Positions 45,546 to 59,635 of a DNA stretch of 64,000 nucleotides are shown piece by piece. Position 1 is the first letter of the stretch, and each line of letters opens with the position of its first letter. Origin of the DNA: Paraphysomonas bandaiensis (taxonomy: Eukaryota; Chrysophyceae); NCBI GenBank assembly GCA_965644295.1, contig CBFFRP010000108.1, forward strand, positions 287,093 through 351,092, given 5' to 3'. Position numbers and translations under genes: made by a program. The notes beneath the pieces are model-generated. The model was not told the origin of the DNA. It was given only the letters and a program-made list of their open reading frames with translations, and did not search any database.

Positions 45546-48418
45546 ATGTCCTCAGAGCCCCGCGCCCTCCCTCTGGTAACAGTGGATAGTGACGGGAAGT
45601 TCATCGTCCACAATGAGACTCTGTCTGTCATGCAACAGCAGTCTAACTCTATCGGTGTTGTCGGTGTCGCTGGACTCTACAGAACTGGCAAGAGTTATCT
45701 CTTAAATTTATTAACCGGATGCGGCTCTGGGTTTGAAGTCGGCTCTACAGTGAATGCTTGCACGAAAGGTTGATATGCTGAGAAGTCTGTGTGCACTTCT
45801 CCCCTTATGTGGGTGTGTATACAGGGATTTGGATATGGAGTGAGCCTACTTACAATGCAGAAAAGAATATATATGTGTACTATATGGATACTGAAGGGCT
45901 GGGATCAACAACTCGGACCAGCACGCATGATAGGTGAATATGTTCCACCCCTCATATCTGCTCTAACTATATCATCTTCTTTTCAAGCCGGATTTTTGCG
46001 CTCACGCTACTTCTGTCTTCATACTTCATCTACAATTCAAGAGGGTACGTTCTGTATGTGGTCACGGGCTTGTTTTAGCCTTTCCTGTTCTACTTCAAAA
46101 TGTATGTAATGTTTTTTACAGGGTGATAGACGGACAGGCTCTAGAGGATCTGTCTCTTGTGGCGAGTTTGACCAATGTTATCCAATCAAAGTCAAGTGGT
46201 GCCGTTTCCGATTCTAACAGTGGCATCGGGGGTGCTTCCCACGATAGCTACTTTCCTATCTTCGTTTGGGTATTACGTGACTTTACATTGAAGCTAGAGG
46301 ATGATAAAGGCAAAAAAATAAATAGCAATCAATACCTTGAAAACTGTCTCAAACCTCAGAGTGGATTCAGCGAAGCCATTGCAACGAAAAACCAAATAAG
46401 GAGGCTTATCACTGACTCGTTTCGTGAGAGGGAGTGCGTCACACTAGTGCGACCGGCAGAGGATGAAAATGTAATATCTCAACAGCACAGCCCTGTAGTA
46501 TTCATTAGAAGCTTTCTTTTGTATACTAACTTATACTTGTCGTTTTACTGCCTCGCTATTGCATCTCCCATTGATGACATTTCTCACAGGTGTTACGGAA
46601 TCTCTCACAATACAGTCTTAACGATCTTCGCCCAGAATTTCACAAGCAGGTGAGCATTTCTCTGTTACATTGGTATCAGTACTGAATACTGTTATACGCA
46701 TACTAATATTATTTTGCAGATGAAATCTTTTCTCAATCGAGTGTCAAGCAACGTGCGTCCGAAGCAAGTGATGGGACGATCTTTGAACGGAGAAATGTTT
46801 GCTACACTGGTCGAGTCGTACGCAGAAGCGCTAAATTCTGGAGAAGTTCCTGAAGTTCACAGTGCTTGGTCGCGAGTCATATCCACGCAATGCGCGGAGG
46901 CGAAACAAGCTGCGATGGAGAACTACGATAAAACTTTGCCTCAGGTTATTCACAAAGCGAAGCGTGGGGACAAAGGTGCCGAGGGAGCAGATAAAATGCT
47001 GCTAGAGGAAGTGTTGCCAGTGGACTTGGAAGTGCTTATGCGATGTCACGATGAGGTGAAAAAAGGGTGTAAGGAGATATATAGATCTAAGGTGAGCTCG
47101 TCTTAACTATACTGTATTATAATATATACACAGCTAATGGACCCTCATGAAGAAACTGCTCATAAAGTATCAGGACAGCTTAAGTCAGAGCTCAGACGAA
47201 AGGCGTTACAAAATTTGCAGAGTAATAACCGAATCAGTAATACCAAATCAACAGCGGCTGTGAATTCATTGTTAGATGACATTTTGTCTTCCAAGCAGCT
47301 GTCACACTGTAAAAGTATTGGAGCCCCCAGGGGAGAGGAGTCAAGTGGACTAGGATCTATTATGGAAAAATTGAATCAGTACAAGAAAGCCCTAGATGAA
47401 CTGGACCGTATGGTAGACCTACCCACCAGTGGGCCTACCCAAAGCACTGCAGGTGATGGTATTTATTGTTTCAAGTGTGCATTATCTTATAGGATGATAT
47501 TGTGTCATATCTTCTGCAGTGTGGGCGGTTCAGAATAGTGCCATGTCGGGTAGAATTCTCGATGAAGTGAGCACATGGGCTTCGAGTGTAGCGGATAGCT
47601 TCCGCTCTGCCGAAACTAAGGTTACTGCAGAACTGCATGAACTTGAGCTTGGCATATCAACAGTGAAAGCGACTCTCTCTGCGAAGCGCACGATGTTGGA
47701 GAGACAGATTGCATCCAATGAGCGTGCGGAAGCTGAACTCAGGGAAAGGATTGCTGACGAAGAGGACCGTTTTGAGAAAGATATTAAGCGAAAAGATGCC
47801 GAGAAAAAACGGTACGAAGAAATGCTGCAGGACATAGTTGAAATGCACAAAGCTACCATGGTTTCTTTGACCGCGCGCCAGAAAGATTTAAGGACCCAGC
47901 TGGAGGTGGAACGGGAAGCGGCTCTGTCTGAGCAACGTAAACTTGGCGCTGATCGAACAGCCCTTAAGACAGAGACGAAAAACGCAGAAGAGCAAAGGTC
48001 ACAGGAAGCAGACAAACTTCAGGAAAGTATAGATAAGCAGGAAGCACATATCAAGCAGTTGCGACAAGAGTTAGACCAGTGCGGAAATCAGCATAAACGT
48101 ACATTGGCCCGTAAGAAGGAAGAGTATGCTGAGAAAATGAAGAACGAGATGGTGGATATTGAGAACGAAAAGGAGCGATTGAAGAGACTTCTAAAGCTTG
48201 ACTATAACCAGGACGAAACAGCCAAAAAGAACGAGGTTAAAGAATTAGAAGAACTTGTTCGCATCAAAGAAGACTCTCTGCGGAAGCTCGGGGTAGCTGT
48301 TGATGCTATGGTTTTCGACTCTGATCTGGGTACAGGCAAGGCACACTTTATGCAGAAACAATCTCAGAAATCAAGTACCACAAAGAAAAAGCAAGATAAA
48401 GGATGCAGACAAAGTTAG
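45546..48418 (+). CDS. Guanylate-binding protein (GBP-type large GTPase)
   Basis: Eight exons (45546-45768, 45825-45933, 45988-46044, 46122-46470, 46590-46649, 46720-47091, 47134-47452, 47520-48418) give 795 residues. GTPase motifs: P-loop GLYRTGKS (43-50), the switch-I Thr in NACTKGIW, DTEG, and the GBP-specific RD motif in VWVLRDF. The segment FIYNSRGVIDGQALEDL matches the GBP G-domain. The helical GBP middle domain follows (GEMFATLVESYAEALNSGEV), then about 270 residues of long charged helices or coiled coil. There is no CaaX box (C-terminus KGCRQS). GBPs hydrolyse GTP, oligomerise and act on membranes, in defence in animals and in unknown roles in protists. Confidence 0.94.
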
Positions 48419-49762
48419 TTGATCTTGTAGTTTGCCTGCGTCTGTGTATGCCTTTTATTGTTGCGGTGGTGAACAACCAGCAGTATCTCGACAGTAGAGT
48501 GTAGACTATACTTATTTTTTCTGTTGTATTAAAAGTTTATAACCAAAAGTTGTGTATACTTTGATTGCCTTATGTGGTATTAGATTCGTCAAGAGCTCCG
48601 CTAAACCAGTTAATTCACTATAAGTCCTTACTTCTTCCAAGGGTAACCCCCCATGACTACATACTGCTTAAAGCATGCTGCCTTGAGAAGATACTTATCT
48701 TTAACCCTTACACCTTCATATCTCTAACCCTTACATGCTAGTAACTTCACCATGCACAAATCACTCTATGACAAATTTCAGATTTTGTTAATAGTTGATT
48801 TCGTTCGTAAGTGTAGCATATTCATCCGGCGGTGAAGAACTCCTATGGCGTAGATAAAATGTAATGATACAAATTGAGGTAATAATTTTTGTCCCATCCG
48901 TGTGGGTCAAGTAAGCTCTAACCAGATCTACACAATACATGCGTGGAAAAGGGTAGGATCAGAAGTGGTAAAATAAAGTCCTACATTTTGTTCCAGTATC
49001 ATCGTCCAGAAGTCAATAATGACACACTTTAAAATGTAGTCAATTGTACAAGACATCGGAGCATGCATCATACACTGACTCATAGAGTTTACTACCAACA
49101 AAACTGCATGCGATACCAATGACAAGTTAGAATAGACGAAACCTGAGGGCTCTGTCTTTTCCAGTCAGACATATATGAGTTGAGAACTCAGTGCTATGTG
49201 AAGTCCGTCATATTGATAGAGCACATAGCACTATGTGTGTGTGTAGTCTAATTGGACTGAAGTGACAACAACATACACACATAAGCAACCAGCTGACATC
49301 TCGAACAGCAAGTTGCAATCATTTTAAAGACATTTTCAACCCGTGGCTCTTACGATAATTCAAGACCATCATCATCATATTCATGGCTCAATGGATGTGC
49401 GTATATATATACTGTGCTGTGTACGTAATCGTGATAGGAAGCAGCTCGAGAAAAGGGACACAGTGGTGTGCTGTACACCGTGCCGTACACACACATACAC
49501 AGTCGTAGGCATTGTGGCGGTGTATACTGCAGTGTATACTCGTATACGTATATGGTATGTAGGAGTGTGATGTGTATGCTGCTGGTGTGTGTGTGTATGT
49601 ATGTATATACAGGCATCATCATCCATGCAGAGCACTCGCATACACACATACATACATATCTCAGCACATACATACATATATCAACACAGTGCAACACAAC
49701 ATCCCAAACCACCCTTCCCATCATCAACACCCCCCTCTCTCTCCCCCTGTATTATCGATTGA
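48419..49762. other. Intergenic region between GBP and CDC73 genes
   Basis: Over 1.3 kb without a gene. Near 49505-49560 are GTATAC palindromes, and near 49597-49680 are short TATG and CATA runs, small relatives of the large arrays. The right end is the CDC73 promoter. Confidence 0.4.
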
Positions 49763-51294
49763 ATGGACCCTCTCTCTCTCGTGAGACAAGCAACAGTCCA
49801 CCACACTGCCGTCAATTATGTGGATGGGTTTTATATATTCGGCAAGCATAAGTTTCATGAGTCCACAAAAACAGCATTCAAAAGAACACATAAAAGTATT
49901 GATTTGATATCAAGATGCGTCTTGTCTGTGTTTAATCTGATGCGTGTACAGGCGGCGGCTATTACACCTTAAGGGATGTTATCTTCTTCCTCGAGAATGC
50001 TGACTTACAGCTCAGTGAATATCGTTTAAAAGTTAATGATGCGGGCGTTACTGCAGTCGTCATTCAGGATAGGGTCAATTTAAAGAAGTTTTTGACAGGA
50101 GAGATAGATACTTGTGACCAGATCGATATGTCGATCATTAATGCAGGCGCGCCCGTAGACAAGAGTGGAGAGTATTCCTCTCTGGAGAGTGGTAGTAGTG
50201 AATTGTCGAAGGAAAAAATGGAAGAATATCGCAAAAAGTATGCTGCTGATATTGATGAAGCTGTTCAAGCCTCATTTAAAAGTGCCACAGCACTGAGGTA
50301 AGAGCATTACAAACTGTAAAAGCTTTGGTTTATCTTACTCTGGCTTCTCAGCGCCGAGTCGTCCATCATGACCATGGATCCGGAGTTTTTGAAGGCAGAT
50401 AAGGTAGTTCTAAGTCGACTTCGTGCAGATGAGTTTGCAGCAACCACCCGTGGAAATGTACTTCGCAAACCAGGCGCGGTAAGATATATCTATGCAAAAT
50501 ACGCATGCCAGTGAATGACTATTTGCAGGACTTTTCCCATGCCCTGAAGTTGTTCAACAATCATGTGTTGAATGATGTCGGACAAGCCACCAAGACATCT
50601 CTGAAAAGGCCCCGAGAGGAAGCCACAGGGTCAGCCACCCCAGGCAAGTCTTCTAAGGCGGGTGGGGCCCCAAGTCCTGCCTCTGCCTCTGCCGCGGGTG
50701 GTGCGATTATCATCGTGCCTAATTCTCTGACCAGCACGTTTTGCAATCTAAACGCATTGGATTTACTTCGTGACGGGAAGTTTGTGACGGTTGAGGAAAA
50801 GAGGAGTCGTGGGACGCGACGAGAGCCAGAACAGAAGTAAGTCTCTAGCTGTTTTGAGTACTTTTTAATAGTCATGTTGTAATATCAGATTTGAGCACAC
50901 AATGAAAAACGGCAAGAAGATCAAATTCAGAGTACTTGACAATGGTTCCAAGCTACGAGACAGTGAATGGAATCGGGTGGCTGCCGTTTTTGCTCAGGGC
51001 CAGTCATGGCAATTCAAGGGCTGGAAGTGGTCCAACCCCGTTGAGCTATTCAACAATGTGTTCGGGATACATGTTGCCATGGACGACGAGGAGATTGACG
51101 CCAGTATACAGTCTTGGAACTGCAAGGTTTTAAAGGTACATGACATAAAGTATTGTAACTACGATGATTAATTTTACAAAATTGCACCATAGATCAATAA
51201 AACTAAACGGCATCTTGATGCGAGCTCTGTAAACGAATTTTGGGTGATATTAGAAGATTACCTTCGAGTGAACAAGCCGTGGCTGTTGCAGTAG
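49763..51294 (+). CDS. CDC73: CDC73 / parafibromin, Paf1 complex subunit
   Basis: Six exons (49763-49895, 49952-50297, 50352-50478, 50529-50836, 50889-51135, 51193-51294) give 420 residues. The N-terminal domain reads MDPLSLVRQ, then FIFGK-like 'FYIFGKHKF', STKTAF, and YTLRDVIFFLENADLQLSEY. The C-terminal Ras-like domain is unmistakable: IIIVPNSLTSTFCNLNALDL, VAAVFAQGQSWQFKGWKW, and a last exon with KRHLD and EFWVILEDYL. The Paf1 complex travels with RNA polymerase II and supports elongation and histone modification. The protein is shorter than the 531-residue human CDC73, mainly in the central linker. Confidence 0.96.
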
Positions 51295-52676
51295 AAGACC
51301 CATCACTTGTCAATAATATAGCATCCTGGTGACATAGGCCTGTGCCATAGACATAGTTACTGGTTCTAGTTATGTGGTCGTTGATTGAGTTGATCATTTG
51401 TGTGTGCTTGAGGGTGGTAGAGGTGTAGTTTAGTTGTATTGGTGACTCATACTTCTGTTTATTTAGGACATGGTAAATATACAATTCGTAATACTCACTA
51501 CCTTGCGCTTAATATTCACTATTAGTAACCCACTTGTCTGAATTGTTGCAGAGTTCAGCCATGTTATCAGCTCGTATCATGTGGAGAAGGGCTTAAATCT
51601 TAGAACTACTTGAGTAGTGGTTCTGGGAAATGGTGTAGTAGTAGAGTAACCTTCATACTGCCATGTTACTATGTTGTGGATGTGACTAACGATTATACAC
51701 GATGATGGTACGAAAAATCCTGCGACCCGTGACGATGGGGCATGTGGCTCGCTATTGACGTCCAGCATACGGCGAATAGAGTGTCATGGACCATGGACAG
51801 TGCCGTCCTTCAGACCTGCCCGAGAGTAGTGTATGGACTGTGTCCAGAGTCTAGAGAGAACAGTGTATGAGGATATGTAGCGCCCTTAATGGCCATCACC
51901 CTTAAGGCTATTTTAATGGCTATTATAATGGTGAGAAAGTTGGTCTCTCATTATAAATATTATTACATTTTGAGGAGTACTGTTTCTTTGAACGGTTGAT
52001 TACGTTTCTTTCCTTTTGATTTTGAGCTACAAGACTAAGTTCAGTTCATCGTTTCGAGGCCCTTATATTCTTGCGCTTTAATAGACTTCTGTGGAATGCA
52101 AGTACAGTTGAAGATGCTATTCGTGCTTGTAATCAGTAACTAAATTAATTAGACAATAATTGGCAAGTAAATTGCAATTAGAATTGCGCGAGCCATAACT
52201 AATAATAGCAATTTAATTGCTAAAAAGCATTTGCAATTAAATTGCAACTTATTGCTACGCAGCCCTGATTAATTGTTCTTACACAGCCCTGTGGGATTCT
52301 GTCTTTGACGTTACAATACTACCGTATTATTCCCTTGCCCAGTAACGTTGTACTTTAAGAAGAGCGCAATGTCCAGTAGCAAATACACTACTAACTTCTA
52401 ACACCATGTCAATATGTCAATGCTATGAATGGGCCGTCATATACATCTATCATACGCTAAATCTTAAAATTCGCTACATTCTCGTTGTCCGTGTTCGGTA
52501 TAGCTGTTCATTGTTACCTACTGCCTACTGCATATCAGAACTTCACTTCGTTTTACGTTATGTACGTGCACTCAAGCACCTACAGGTAAAGACACTACCA
52601 CAGACTCGTTGCTATCCCAAATACATCAATTGCTACCACAAACCAAAAAATATATTGAATGAATGATATGTACTAG
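51295..52676. other. Convergent intergenic region
   Basis: No gene. From about 52140 to 52270 lies an AT-rich block with repeated 'aattgcaatt' words, akin to the MITE-like fragments at 17835 and 33839, ending in 'acgcagccctg', the complement of 'cagggctgcgt' found at 17800. Confidence 0.4.
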
Positions 52677-54680
52677 CTAGGTTTTCTTGTGCATTTTCGG
52701 TAACACAAGTAAACCTATTGTTCCTATAAATGTGAGAATCCCCAGGCCCTCCGACGCGTGTGCTATACTGATGTGTAACTTCGAAATTGCAGCAATGCTC
52801 AAAGTCGTGCTAGTATTGAATAGCGCGAACAGAACTCCATAGTTGCCTCCGCCATGTTTGCTTCCGAACATTTGCATAACAAGAGATGGGTAAAGGGCAA
52901 AGTTTCCTCCCTCGATAAAAAAAATTAAATAAGTCCACATCGCATAACCATTCTGAAAGAAAAACACTGTGAAGGAAATAAAGTTTGATATATATTACTC
53001 ACCTCTCCCAGAGTAACAGAGGCCGGATAAGTACAGAATATAAGTGCATATAATAAGTTCATCCCAATCAGCACCACCACACATCCACACCTATCACCCA
53101 ATGACCCCCAGACCACCCTACCAACGGTGTTACAGAGTGAAGCCACAGATCCCACCATAGACAGGAACGAATCATTGGAGAAATGCATCACTCCAAATGT
53201 GCGAAACGTGCCAGCAATATACATTCCTGCAAGATATGACCGTGCGCTTGAGTACAAATGATCAGGTGCATACCTCCTAGTGTCGTAAGAAAGAAGCATG
53301 TTACTACATGCCACGAGGAAGTGTGAAAGAGGAGGTCTCGAGGAGATATATCCCTTTCATCTTCCGAGGATGGTACCACTACACTACCCTCCCCGCCAGT
53401 ACCTAAAAATGACGGGGTGGGCAGCGGAGAGTGTATACCAGTACTCCCTTCCACACCACCCTCTGAGCTACCATCCACTCCAATACGAGCGAAATGCTTG
53501 TCCATACTGCTGTCTAAAACCGTAGTAACACTCGGTATACGCTTCATCAGCGTCGCACCCTTTGTATCGCAAAAAACACCGTCAGTGAAAGAACGTTCGC
53601 CTTCGATCGACGCAACTTCAATATCCTTGACTGCGGACTCAATGTTACAGGCTGTTCTTTGAATTGAAGCAACTAGACTGCCATTGCGACTAAGAGAACG
53701 GCTATCAAGTACACTTTCGTTGCTGCAACTATCTGGCAAAAGATCAACAGCGTCGCCTTCCATATGAACATCACCTATAAACCAAAATACTTGTTGTCAC
53801 ACCATCATATTACAAGCAAGGTTGAAATACCTCCGGAAGTGAACTTGAAATACTCTATTTCACTATAGGGGTAGACCAAGAGCGCACCGATGGAGACTAA
53901 GATAAAATAAAGCGCACTCAGAGTACGATACATGCCAGGCACGCTTAGTGGGATAGCATGGTCAGGCGGGTAGTATATGCCTCCAGAACCAGCTGCAGCA
54001 GCGGCACTAACTCCCAAAGGATTGGCATAACGATTAGCAACGACACTATAAGCAGTAAACAGCAACAAGAAGAGTTACAGAGGCATCAGGAAAGTCACAC
54101 AGTATATACCTAAAAAATGCGGCACCAACACCAATGCCGGCAATAACGATTCCTGTCAGAAGACCTTTGCGTTGAGGTAGCCAACGGACTGCACATGAAA
54201 ATGGAGCGGCATACGCAATACCAAATCCTGTGCCAAACAGAATACCCTGCGACGCAATGAATACATCAAAGTTTGCTTATGAATGTGACTTACTTGTGTC
54301 AAAAGAAGAAAGTGGAGCGATGACGCATACGATGCAAGTAATGCTGCAACAGCCACCATGTATCCGCCAATAAGAACACAAGCTCTCGTTCCAACTAGTT
54401 TCTCCACGTACCCACTGCAGAGCATGGAAATTCCATTGAACATGAGTGCTGTTATATACACGAATATCGTATCAGTATAAGTTAACGACGAATCGAATTT
54501 TCTTAAGTATGATGTGACGATAGGAGTTATGTTCCCCCACAAGTACACAGTGCCGAGAACCATGTGAACCATGAAGCCGCCCAGCGCAGTCCTCCATGCG
54601 GGGTTAATGCGGCGGGCCTGACTCTTGTAGTCGTCAGGCACCACAGAGACAGGCAGTGGGACCCCTATTATATCCTCCAT
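52677..54680 (-). CDS. MFS transporter, oxalate/formate-antiporter-like
   Basis: Minus-strand exons 54294-54680, 54110-54246, 53831-54045, 53274-53774, 53003-53226 and 52677-52952 give 579 residues. The start NPAWRTALGGFMVHMVLGTV followed by LWGNITPIV is typical of the OFA/MCT-like branch of the major facilitator superfamily. About twelve hydrophobic helices are visible, including GILFGTGFGIAYAAP and RWLPQRKGLLTGIVIAGIGVG (the loop 4-5 region) and the later VGRVVWGSLGDRCG, a MFS loop 8-9 signature. Between helices 6 and 7 is a long hydrophilic cytosolic loop (about 150 residues, Ser/Asp-rich), likely a regulatory site. The substrate, probably a small monocarboxylate or dicarboxylate, cannot be set from sequence. 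It is head-to-head with the GALE gene. Confidence 0.88.
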
Positions 54681-55435
54681 TAGAGATAAACGGCTGTATG
54701 AATGAGATTATATGAGATCAGATCAGTTGAGGGGATCTGCTGTGCTGTGCTCTAGAATAATAACACACTCACTCGACACGAGCACCAGATGTTATATATG
54801 GACATATACACACATACGTAGAGGCAGAGGCAGATGTATGATATGGCGACCACAGTTAATACAATACGATTATATTATGCTTCCATGTATATATATGTAT
54901 GTTCCATTGAAGTGCATACGCATACGCATACTCATAATAAGGCCCAGCCTCAGATCCACTGCCTGCTATGTATGTACTACAGTACTACAGTACAGTGTAC
55001 AGTCAGTGTAGGTTAGAGGTACAGAGATTGTACAAGTACATGTCACTTCATTCCCTGGGCTGTCATTGGTCCAGCTCTTCCTCACATTCACTATACACAT
55101 ATTTAATCCAATCATTATAAATGTATAATTTTTATCGTTATCTTATTGGTTATTTTAATCCTTCCGTTTTACGATTTAAAATATTGGACGAATATTTCAG
55201 TATTCAGTTTTCAGTTATTGAAAACTGAAATGAAAAACTGAAAAAGTGACACATGGTGTTGTCTGATGAATCTCGACATTGTACTGGTCTGTGGTCGGTA
55301 CTCTGTACAGTGTACAGCAGTAGTCGTAGTATCCTATGAGGCCTACACTGCAGCAACCAAACACACCAGTGTTCCACCAGTGTCCCTCCCATTAAAGTGG
55401 TTCTTCAGAATACAACTGAGAGAAAAACAACAATC
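54681..55435. promoter_or_regulatory. Divergent promoter region
   Basis: Head-to-head spacer with TACTACAGTACTACAGTACAG (54974-54994) and CTGTACAGTGTACAG (55302-55316), the densest palindromic clusters in the window. A 'tcagttttcagttattgaaaactga' foldback sits at 55204-55228. No gene seen. Confidence 0.42.
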
Positions 55436-56877
<1,442 letters not shown>

Positions 56878-57878
56878 ATCAAATCGCTATTGACTAATTT
56901 TGTGGTGTGCAGATCTATGGAAATGGCAATCAACTAATCCCAATGGCTATCGATAGCACTGTTCCCTTTTACTCTGTGCAGCTCCAAACTTGGTTATATT
57001 TGAAACTTTGTTAGTGTACAACTCCACCAGCAGATGTATTTTGTTTGCATTGCTGTTTGACTTAAACTTCAGCTAATAATAGCATTTGTATTCTCGAATG
57101 ATAAATTATAACGTCATTCGGTTTACTGTAAGTATTTGACCACTCCCGACCAGAATGAAGTCATTATCGGTATTCATACACTGCCCTCTTCCCATTATAT
57201 AAGCAAGCTCATTGCATACTTCTGTTCCACTTTTGATAAGGCAAATTAATTTAATCACGTGTCGAAGGTGTTAAACCGGTATACTGTATACTGTAGGGAT
57301 ATAACAACTCATGATATAGTTGATATCAATAACGAGTGGTAAATATACATCTAAATATCTGCCTGCGATATGCTTTATTGTATAATCTCTTATCTAAATA
57401 TAGATACATAATATCATATGATAAATGTTTACGGGATAGCTTTCTCTTTCCTATTATAGCTTTTACACTGCTCCGGTCAACTAAACTAGCATTAGCTATT
57501 GCTATCACATACTACCTAAAAATGTCACATCAACACCCGACGAACTTCTATCTTCTATTGACATATCTCAACATAATCAACCATGAGAATCCTGTACGAT
57601 ACACGAGGTTGAGAAATGAGAAAGGCCTTCACATTTTCAAGACGTGCAAATACTTAATATTCCTCTGGTAATTGATAATATTTATCAGTTTTATTCATTA
57701 ACGCTTCAGCCTGAGTTTAAGCATTTAGTAAGAAGTTATATTTACTATCTACTACACGAAAGCGGTTGCTATTGCCGTCAAATGATTGTCATAAGGTATA
57801 CGAATAAAACTACAACAAACACGACAAACACACATATCTAATGTGTAGTTAATCTATACATTGGCTATGTATGCAGAA
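56878..57878. other. Convergent intergenic region
   Basis: A 1-kb AT-rich spacer between the 3' ends of GALE and the FYVE gene. Short open frames (57336-57841) lack any recognisable content. Confidence 0.45.
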
Positions 57879-59092
57879 CTATGCTTTGCCACTTCCTGCA
57901 GATGCATATATATTCTCCATCTCCTCAGGGGAAACATTCGTTTTAAAATCCATAGTATACGCTGAGGCATCATCAACCGTACCACTAGAGCTCCTACCCA
58001 TGAGTATGGATGCGAATCCTTTCTTGATCTTCGTCTTGGTACCCTGTCGGCTTTCTATGTGACCAAACCCTTTATACTTCACAATGCAGTTCTTCTGATG
58101 GCACATCACTCGGTGGACTGCGACTTCATTAAAATTTTCGATACGCGCGCATGGGGCAATGTCATCAACTCTTACATTGGGTGCCCTGAATACATCCAAA
58201 ATAATTCAGCATATATCACTACATAGTATCAGATCATAGTATTGAACTACGTGTCGAAGAAATATTCACATATTCAATGGGCAATGTCTTCGCTTCATGC
58301 ACAGGGAGTACCTGGGGTCATAAATAATGGAGCATCCCCCTCTTGGTGTAAGGTGTGAGTTGGTGTGTAGTATCATGACATCCAATCCAGGCACAGTCGG
58401 TGGAAATTCCGCATAAACACTTTCGTGTGGAAGCACTGTATACCACCATCAGGTACCATTCATTTCCCATACTTATGCCTTCCTTACCTGCCTTGTAGGA
58501 CGGTTTTGAGCACTCTCGGTATACATCTCCGCCTGTTACCACCACACGCACCGCACATATACTATCCGTTTTGTTTGTCAACTGAAAGTAACCAGCTTGG
58601 TGAGCTGCCATCCTATCAGCACGTTTAAAGGCGGCTTCCTCGTCTTCCCCATACAACGACCCCTCGTATAGAGGTATTGGTTGAGCATTAAGAACCGGCA
58701 TCGTGGAACGGTTAGCAGCCTCCATCTCCTTTGCCATTTGTCGCACAATGTTTCCAGGAGTTTCACCGAGGCGACACCCCAGACACGCTCGTATACGCTC
58801 AGGAATACCCGGTAACTGTTGATTATTCGGAGCGCAGTTCTCGCAGTATATGCCTCCACACCCTCTGCAGTGGTGCTTTCGAAGAGTTAAATTAAAATCA
58901 TTCCCACAGCAACGGCAACTTGACACGGCGTTATCTTCTTCCCATGAGACCTACAGAGAGAGCAGTAGAGGACACTGTAAGAGATAGTGTGGCACAGTAT
59001 GCATAGACTCATCGTACATTATGGAAATCAGACAGCTCTTCACGATGCTCCTTAGAAAACTTTCCCACGAAGGCATCGAAAAATGACGCCAT
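57879..59092 (-). CDS. FYVE zinc-finger protein with unrecognised C-terminal half
   Basis: Minus-strand exons 59018-59092, 58488-58950, 58312-58435 and 57879-58185 give 969 nt and 322 residues. The FYVE domain lies at about 26-84: SWEED for WxxD, then CRCCGNDF, the basic KHHCRGCGGIYC, CAPNN and ACLGC (its RVC equivalent reads 'RIRAC'). PI3P on endosomal membranes is the expected ligand. Behind it are an acidic linker and a beta-rich domain of about 200 residues with VVVTGGDVYREC, DDIAPCARIENFNEVAVHRV and KYKGFGHIESRQG. This looks like a C2- or galectin-like membrane module but was not matched. The CATA array separates it from the divergent gene at 59636. Confidence 0.86.
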
Positions 59093-59635
59093 TATTTATA
59101 TATGTTCCTACAGAGGACTGCGTTAATCTGTACGGAAGTAACCGCATGATACATAACATAACAACTAGATACACTGACTATGCACATCTCCTGCTGTACC
59201 TACCTACCTACCTACCTACCTACATACATACATACATACGTACCTGTACATGCATACATACGTACATACATACATACATACATACATACATACATACATA
59301 CATACATACATACATACATACATACATACATACATACATACATACATACTGTACATACATACATACATACATACATACATACATACATACATACATACAT
59401 ACATACATACATACATACATACATACATACATACATACATACATACATACATACATACATACATACATACCTACCTACCTACCTACCTACCTACATACAT
59501 ATACAGCTATACAGCACTATCTATATCTCTGTACGTTGTCCTGGGTGTGTAGTGTGTAGATATACGCATGGCTGTCTTTGTCCTTCACAGACGGACGCAG
59601 AATATGCATCCTCTACATAGATATGACTATCAGGC
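59093..59635. promoter_or_regulatory. Divergent promoter region carrying a CATA array with CTAC borders
   Basis: The spacer between two head-to-head genes is mostly the array listed separately. About 110 bp on the left and 140 bp on the right are unique. Confidence 0.4.
59199..59493. repeat. (CTAC)n-(CATA)n-(CTAC)n composite microsatellite
   Basis: About six CTAC units (59199-59222), about 240 bp of mostly CATA units (with GTAC interruptions near 59239-59265 and a 'ctgtacat' break near 59349), then about six CTAC units again (59469-59493). The symmetry is unusual for a simple slippage product. Confidence 0.95.

Noticed and set aside
47530-48015. Ser/Leu-rich frame antisense to the GBP coiled coil
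   Set aside because: It is the complement of Glu/Lys/Arg-rich codons, a known shadow effect.
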